Positions 10,334 to 13,916 of a stretch of 13,916 nucleotides of DNA are shown piece by piece (position 1 is the first letter of the stretch; each line of letters opens with the position of its first letter). This stretch comes from Irineochytrium annulatum (lineage: Eukaryota > Chytridiomycota > Chytridiomycetes > Chytridiales > Chytridiaceae), in the NCBI GenBank assembly GCA_027600665.1, contig JADGJL010000786.1, positions 1 to 13,916 on the forward strand, read 5' to 3'. The position numbers were made by a program, and so were the translations under genes. The notes beneath the pieces are model-generated. The model had not been told where the DNA came from, did not search any database, and was given only the letters and a program-made list of their open reading frames with translations.

Positions 10334-12465
10334 ATGCCGCCCCGCACGACGGCCCCGCGCCGCGCCCTGCTTTGGTTTCGCCTCGGCCTTCGCCTGCACG
10401 ACAATGACGCCCTTTTGGCCGCGGTGGCATCCAACCCCGAGAAGCTTTACGCGGTGTTCACCATCGATCCGCATTATGTGTCAACTGTGCGCGTCGGCGT
10501 GAGGAGATGGACTTTCTTGTACGTTGTTCTTCTCGTCAGTTATACCTGTTCGTTAGTTGATTGCATTAGGTTGGAGTGTCTGGCAGATTTGGATAAGTCC
10601 CTTCGCGCGCTAGGTTCGCGACTACTTGTCCTCCGCGGGGATCCTATCAAGGCATTGCCGCTCATGTGGTACTGTTTTTCTCCTTCCATGTTAGATGACG
10701 CTGCTTATACGTGGTGCAGGTCAGAGCTAAAGATCACCCACTTGTTCATGATGACCGAAAACCTGTCGGGTTGGTCGCGGGCCAGGGACGACCAGGTGTT
10801 GAGAATGGCCGCAGACGCCGGCATTACGGCCGCTATCACGCAAGGACATAATCTGTATAACCCGGCCACGATCGTGCATCATTACAAAGGCAAGGCGCCG
10901 CTAACGTACACGGCCTTCTTGAACGTTCGAATTTTAGACAACACTCTGCTTTATTCAATCAGATGGCCTTACTCGACCTTACTCGTAACAGGTCATTGCA
11001 AAGCTCCCACCGCCTCCAGAGCCCAAGCCCCCTCCGACGACCTTGCCGGCCTTGACAGACGACGACCTCCCCCGCGGCGACCTTAGCACCACCTCCTCCA
11101 CCCTCGTTCCCACCGACTCCGTCAACCACCGAGACCACATCGACACCACGCAACGCCGCGCCATGTTTGCCGCCCTCGCCGGTCCTAGGAATGACTACTC
11201 TGTCCCCGACATCACCGAGTTCGGCTTCACGCCGCCCGCGCCCTCCGAATCCTCCCCACATCATGGCGGCGAGACGCGAGCGTTAAGCACGCTGCACAAG
11301 TACGTCGCGGACAAGAAGCGTGTCGCGAAATTCGAGAAACCCAAGACGTCGCCCGCGGCGTTCCAGCCGGCGTCCACGACCGTCCTGTCCCCGCACCTGA
11401 AGTTCGGCACGCTTTCCTCCCGCACGTTCTACGCCGCCGTCCTTCTCGTCGAGCGAGATTCCTCCACGCACTCCCAGCCCCCCGTCAGCCTCCGCGGACA
11501 GCTCCTATGGCGCGAGTTCTACTACTGCGTCGCGTACGCCACCGCTGGATACGAGCGCATGGTCGACAACCCCGTATGCCTGCTCGTGGATTGGTGGTGC
11601 GCCGCAGGTCCCGTGGACGAGTCCAACCCCGCCGCGACGGAGAACTTGAAGGCGTGGAGCGATGGGCGGACGGGGTTTCCTTGGATCGATGCTATAATGA
11701 CCCAGCTGAGGAAAGAAGGGTGGATACATCATCTGGCGAGGCACGCAACGGCGTGCTTTTTGACGAGGGGGGACCTGTTTGTGAGTTGGGAGAGGGGCGC
11801 GGAAGTATTTGAGGAACTGTTGATTGATCATGACCCGGCTTTGAATGTGGGGAACTGGTTGTGGCTGAGCGCGAGCGCGTTCTTTCATCAGTATTTTAGG
11901 GTGTACAGCCCGGTAACGTTTGGGAAAAAGTATGATAAGAACGGGAAGGTGAGAGCCTCATTAACATTAGTGTTGAGTTTTGAGTGTTAACGCGTGTTTT
12001 CGTAGTACATAAGGAAGTACGTGCCCGTGTTGAAGAACCTTCCAAGCGAGTATATTTACGGTGAGCAAATATGGCTCTTGCTCATTCTAATAACTTGCTG
12101 CAGAACCCTGGAAAGCCCCGGCCGCCCTCCTCAAGAAGCACGGCGTCGTCCTCGGGCAAAACTACCCTCACCCCATTGTAGACCACGACGTGATACACAA
12201 GGTAAACATGGCGCGCATGAAGATGGCGTACGCGGCGAAGCGGCACGGCGGGGCCGGGCTTGCGGTGCCAGACACGCTGAAGGCGCTTGGTGTTGAGGAG
12301 GGGCACGAGGCTGTGGGGAGGGCTGCCCGGGAGGACGATGATAGCGAAGATAGTGAGGATGAGGATGAGGATGAGGGTTCTGGCGTCGACGAAGGGGTAG
12401 AGCTCAAGGGGAGGAAGAGGACCAGAGGTGGGATGGGGACCAAGAGGGTGAAGGTTAAGAAGTGA
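10334..12465 (+). CDS. (6-4) photolyase / animal-type cryptochrome-like flavoprotein, 6 exons
   Basis: Exons are 10334-10518, 10570-10668, 10720-10924, 10992-11948, 12006-12060 and 12104-12465, joining in frame to 620 residues. An N-terminal alpha/beta photolyase domain opens ALLWFRLGLRLHDNDAL (11-27) and continues LYAVFTIDPHYV and RRWTFLLECLADLD. The FAD-binding domain shows LKFGTLSSRTFY, LRGQLLWREFYY, TGFPWIDAIMTQLRKEGWIHHLARH and DPALNVGNWLWL. His410 and His414 match the two active-site histidines of (6-4) photolyases (His354 and His358 in Xenopus). Asn448 matches the flavin-facing Asn. Trp429 and Trp452 match two of the electron-transfer triad, with Trp364 or Trp365 as the third. The family uses blue light and FAD to repair UV (6-4) lesions, or senses light. 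A tail after about 578 is acidic, then basic (KGRKRTR), a likely nuclear signal. All catalytic marks are present, so repair activity is plausible; a dual sensor role is inference. Confidence 0.9.
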
Positions 12466-13332
12466 AGCTCATTTGTGGTTGAGGATGACAAATCTTGATG
12501 TCGAAGGTTGATCAGTTCTTGCCTGCGTGTACAACGACCGTTGTGTGTCAGCTTACCGTTTATTTGCGTATCTGTAATCACTTTAACAAAGCGTGCATCT
12601 AGTTGTTCCGTCGTCACGTCTGAGCGACTTGCTGTTGGGTTAGCCTTCGACGTGAAATGACGAAGAAGGATCGATTACGTTGAGCACATACTTTGTCCTC
12701 TGCAGATGATCAGCTGTTTTTTTTTTCTCTTAGCAACACAGAGAGGTAAGTCTTTAGCTGCGTATGTAGCATCACCTGTCATGTGGTTTAACGAGGTCAA
12801 TACTTTCCACTCCGTGTACACTCGGCCTCCAAGTTCTTGATGCATTATCTTCCGTTCCCCACCACAGCTCCTTTCACCTCCACTCGAGTTTAAAATATAA
12901 CTCGCCCATCTGTCACTTACATTTATCCAGGGCTGTATTTCAGTCGAGTGCGTTTAAACGTCACATACACGGTTCTGTATCGCCATTTATTGCCGTTTAT
13001 GAAGCAAGAAGGTTGGGACCTGCCCTGGGAGACGACGGGAATGATTACAGTTTACAACAGGGGAATGAAAAAAGACGTGACTGATTTGAAGTATTGACAA
13101 CAGAAAAAACCTAACGAAAGAAGTTACAGCGGATATATCAAGTGCTTGATGGGTGTCGTTAAAGGAAAAGGGAAAGAGACAGGATGGATGCGTGAGGTGG
13201 TGGGAAATTTTCACAGAGAAACGACAGGCGTGCGACAAGAAGTGAAAACGAAAGCGCGAGACCGAAGGGCCAAAACGAACAGAATGAGCTAAGCGGGCAA
13301 ACTTCTAGCAGGAAACGTGACCTATGCATTTT
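12466..13332. other. Convergent intergenic region holding two 3' ends
   Basis: The plus-strand photolyase and the minus-strand secreted-protein gene converge here, so both 3' UTRs and terminators lie in this stretch. A minus-strand AATAAA (12986-12991) could be a poly(A) signal for the minus gene, about 340 bases past its stop. Two small inverted repeats occur: TCACGTC/GACGTGA (12614-12620 and 12649-12655) and CGAGTT/AACTCG (12885-12904). A T10 run sits at 12717-12726. Short open frames exist but show no start context, domain or signal peptide. I see no gene. Confidence 0.6.
12986..12991 (-). terminator. Candidate poly(A) signal AATAAA for the minus-strand gene ending at 13333
   Basis: TTTATT on the plus strand reads AATAAA on the minus strand, about 340 bases downstream of that gene's stop. 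Fungal poly(A) signals are loose and AATAAA occurs by chance, so the assignment is weak. Confidence 0.3.
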
Positions 13333-13916
13333 TTAGTTCGAGCCGGCGCTAACCACGTAGGTCGCCGTCGCCATCGTCCCGTCGTTCAGCTGGACCTGCA
13401 CGTTGGGCGTCATCACAGTATATGTGAAGGACATCCCTTTGCCAAGCGTCGCTGGGTCCGCGCCGGTGGTGTACGAGCACGGAATGTTGGTGAGGAGTTG
13501 GCCGCCGTAGTAGGGCATATCTGTACCAAACCCGGTCAGGAGGAACTCACGAACGGTTGAAATCTGACAAAAAATACAAACGCACCATTAGCAAGCGTGA
13601 ACGAGAACGTGTTGCCGTTCGCGTCCCTGTTCCCTCCGGAGTAGGCAGCCAACATCACGGGGTTCCCGTTTTGCGCGACAGCGACCCGCACCGTCGGGAG
13701 GCCGCACTCGGACATGGGCTGGTGAGGGGCACCCGCTGGGCAGGCCGAGTTGGCGATGTTTGAGGAGGCGACGTTGGCCGTGAGGCCAAGCTGCACGGCG
13801 AATTTGGCGCCGACGCAGAAGCCGGCCTGGACACCGGAAGCAAAGGTGGCGGTGATTATTCCGGCACCCCCGGCGGCAGGCGGCACGGGTGTGGCGGGGG
13901 CTGAGGGCACTGGGAT
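13333..13916 (-). CDS. 3' part of an unrecognised, secreted-looking Cys-containing protein (5' end outside window)
   Basis: Two exons are visible on the minus strand, from the window edge to 13586 and 13520-13333. They are joined at phase 1 across a 65-nt intron (donor GTGCGT, acceptor TACAG) to give 172 residues ending SAGSN. The visible part opens with a Pro/Ala/Val linker (PSAPATPVPPAAGG). It continues as a small-residue-rich, beta-like domain with four Cys (contexts GFC, SAC, SEC and IPC) and many Val, Thr, Asn and Gly. There is no charged catalytic motif and no membrane segment or GPI-type tail at the C-terminus. Composition and linker suggest an extracellular or cell-wall protein, with the N-terminal domain and any signal peptide lying beyond the window. 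I do not recognise the family. Confidence 0.7.

Noticed and set aside
10922..10934. B-box-like GTTCGAAT suggesting a tRNA
   Set aside because: There is no A box or cloverleaf around it, and it lies at a photolyase exon-intron boundary.
11576..11609. Possible intron GTATGC..CGCAG inside photolyase exon 4
   Set aside because: Only 34 nt, not a multiple of three, and removal would break the frame into the conserved FAD-binding motifs.
12987..13238. 83-codon minus-strand frame with hydrophobic stretches
   Set aside because: It starts MSHACRFSVK without a clear signal peptide and lies in the probable 3' UTR of the minus-strand gene.

Overview
The window is nuclear DNA of a filamentous fungus, most likely a mushroom-type basidiomycete. 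GC-rich coding exons are cut by many short introns (51-130 nt, GT..AG), and the protein families are fungal. I see no rRNA, tRNA, CRISPR array, transposon or virus-like gene. I find no convincing undescribed multi-gene system; the interest lies in individual gene features.

Layout. 1-1329: no gene I can support, with an AT-rich low-complexity patch near 155-190. 1330-3199 (minus): an 8-exon gene for a multi-pass membrane protein of the fungal UPF0658 Golgi family, reconstructed to 428 residues. 3200-4226: a shared divergent promoter region. 4227-9277 (plus): a 7-exon gene for a 1526-residue, glutamine-rich ARID-domain protein, the SWI1 subunit of the SWI/SNF chromatin remodeller. 9278-10333: an intergenic stretch with a nested inverted repeat (9504-9540), a short signal-peptide ORF whose stop codon abuts a splice donor (9715-9837), and the photolyase promoter. 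10334-12465 (plus): a complete 6-exon gene for a 620-residue (6-4) photolyase/animal-type cryptochrome-like flavoprotein with an acidic-basic tail. 12466-13332: a convergent 3' intergenic region. 13333 to the window end (minus): the last two exons of a secreted-looking, Cys-containing protein I do not recognise.

The genes do not form a pathway. They are ordinary neighbours: a Golgi membrane protein, a chromatin remodeller subunit, a blue-light/UV DNA-repair flavoprotein and one or two putative secreted proteins. For all three complete genes the exon phases add up to an uninterrupted frame, which is the main internal support for the models. All splice sites were read by eye and none has been tested against transcripts.
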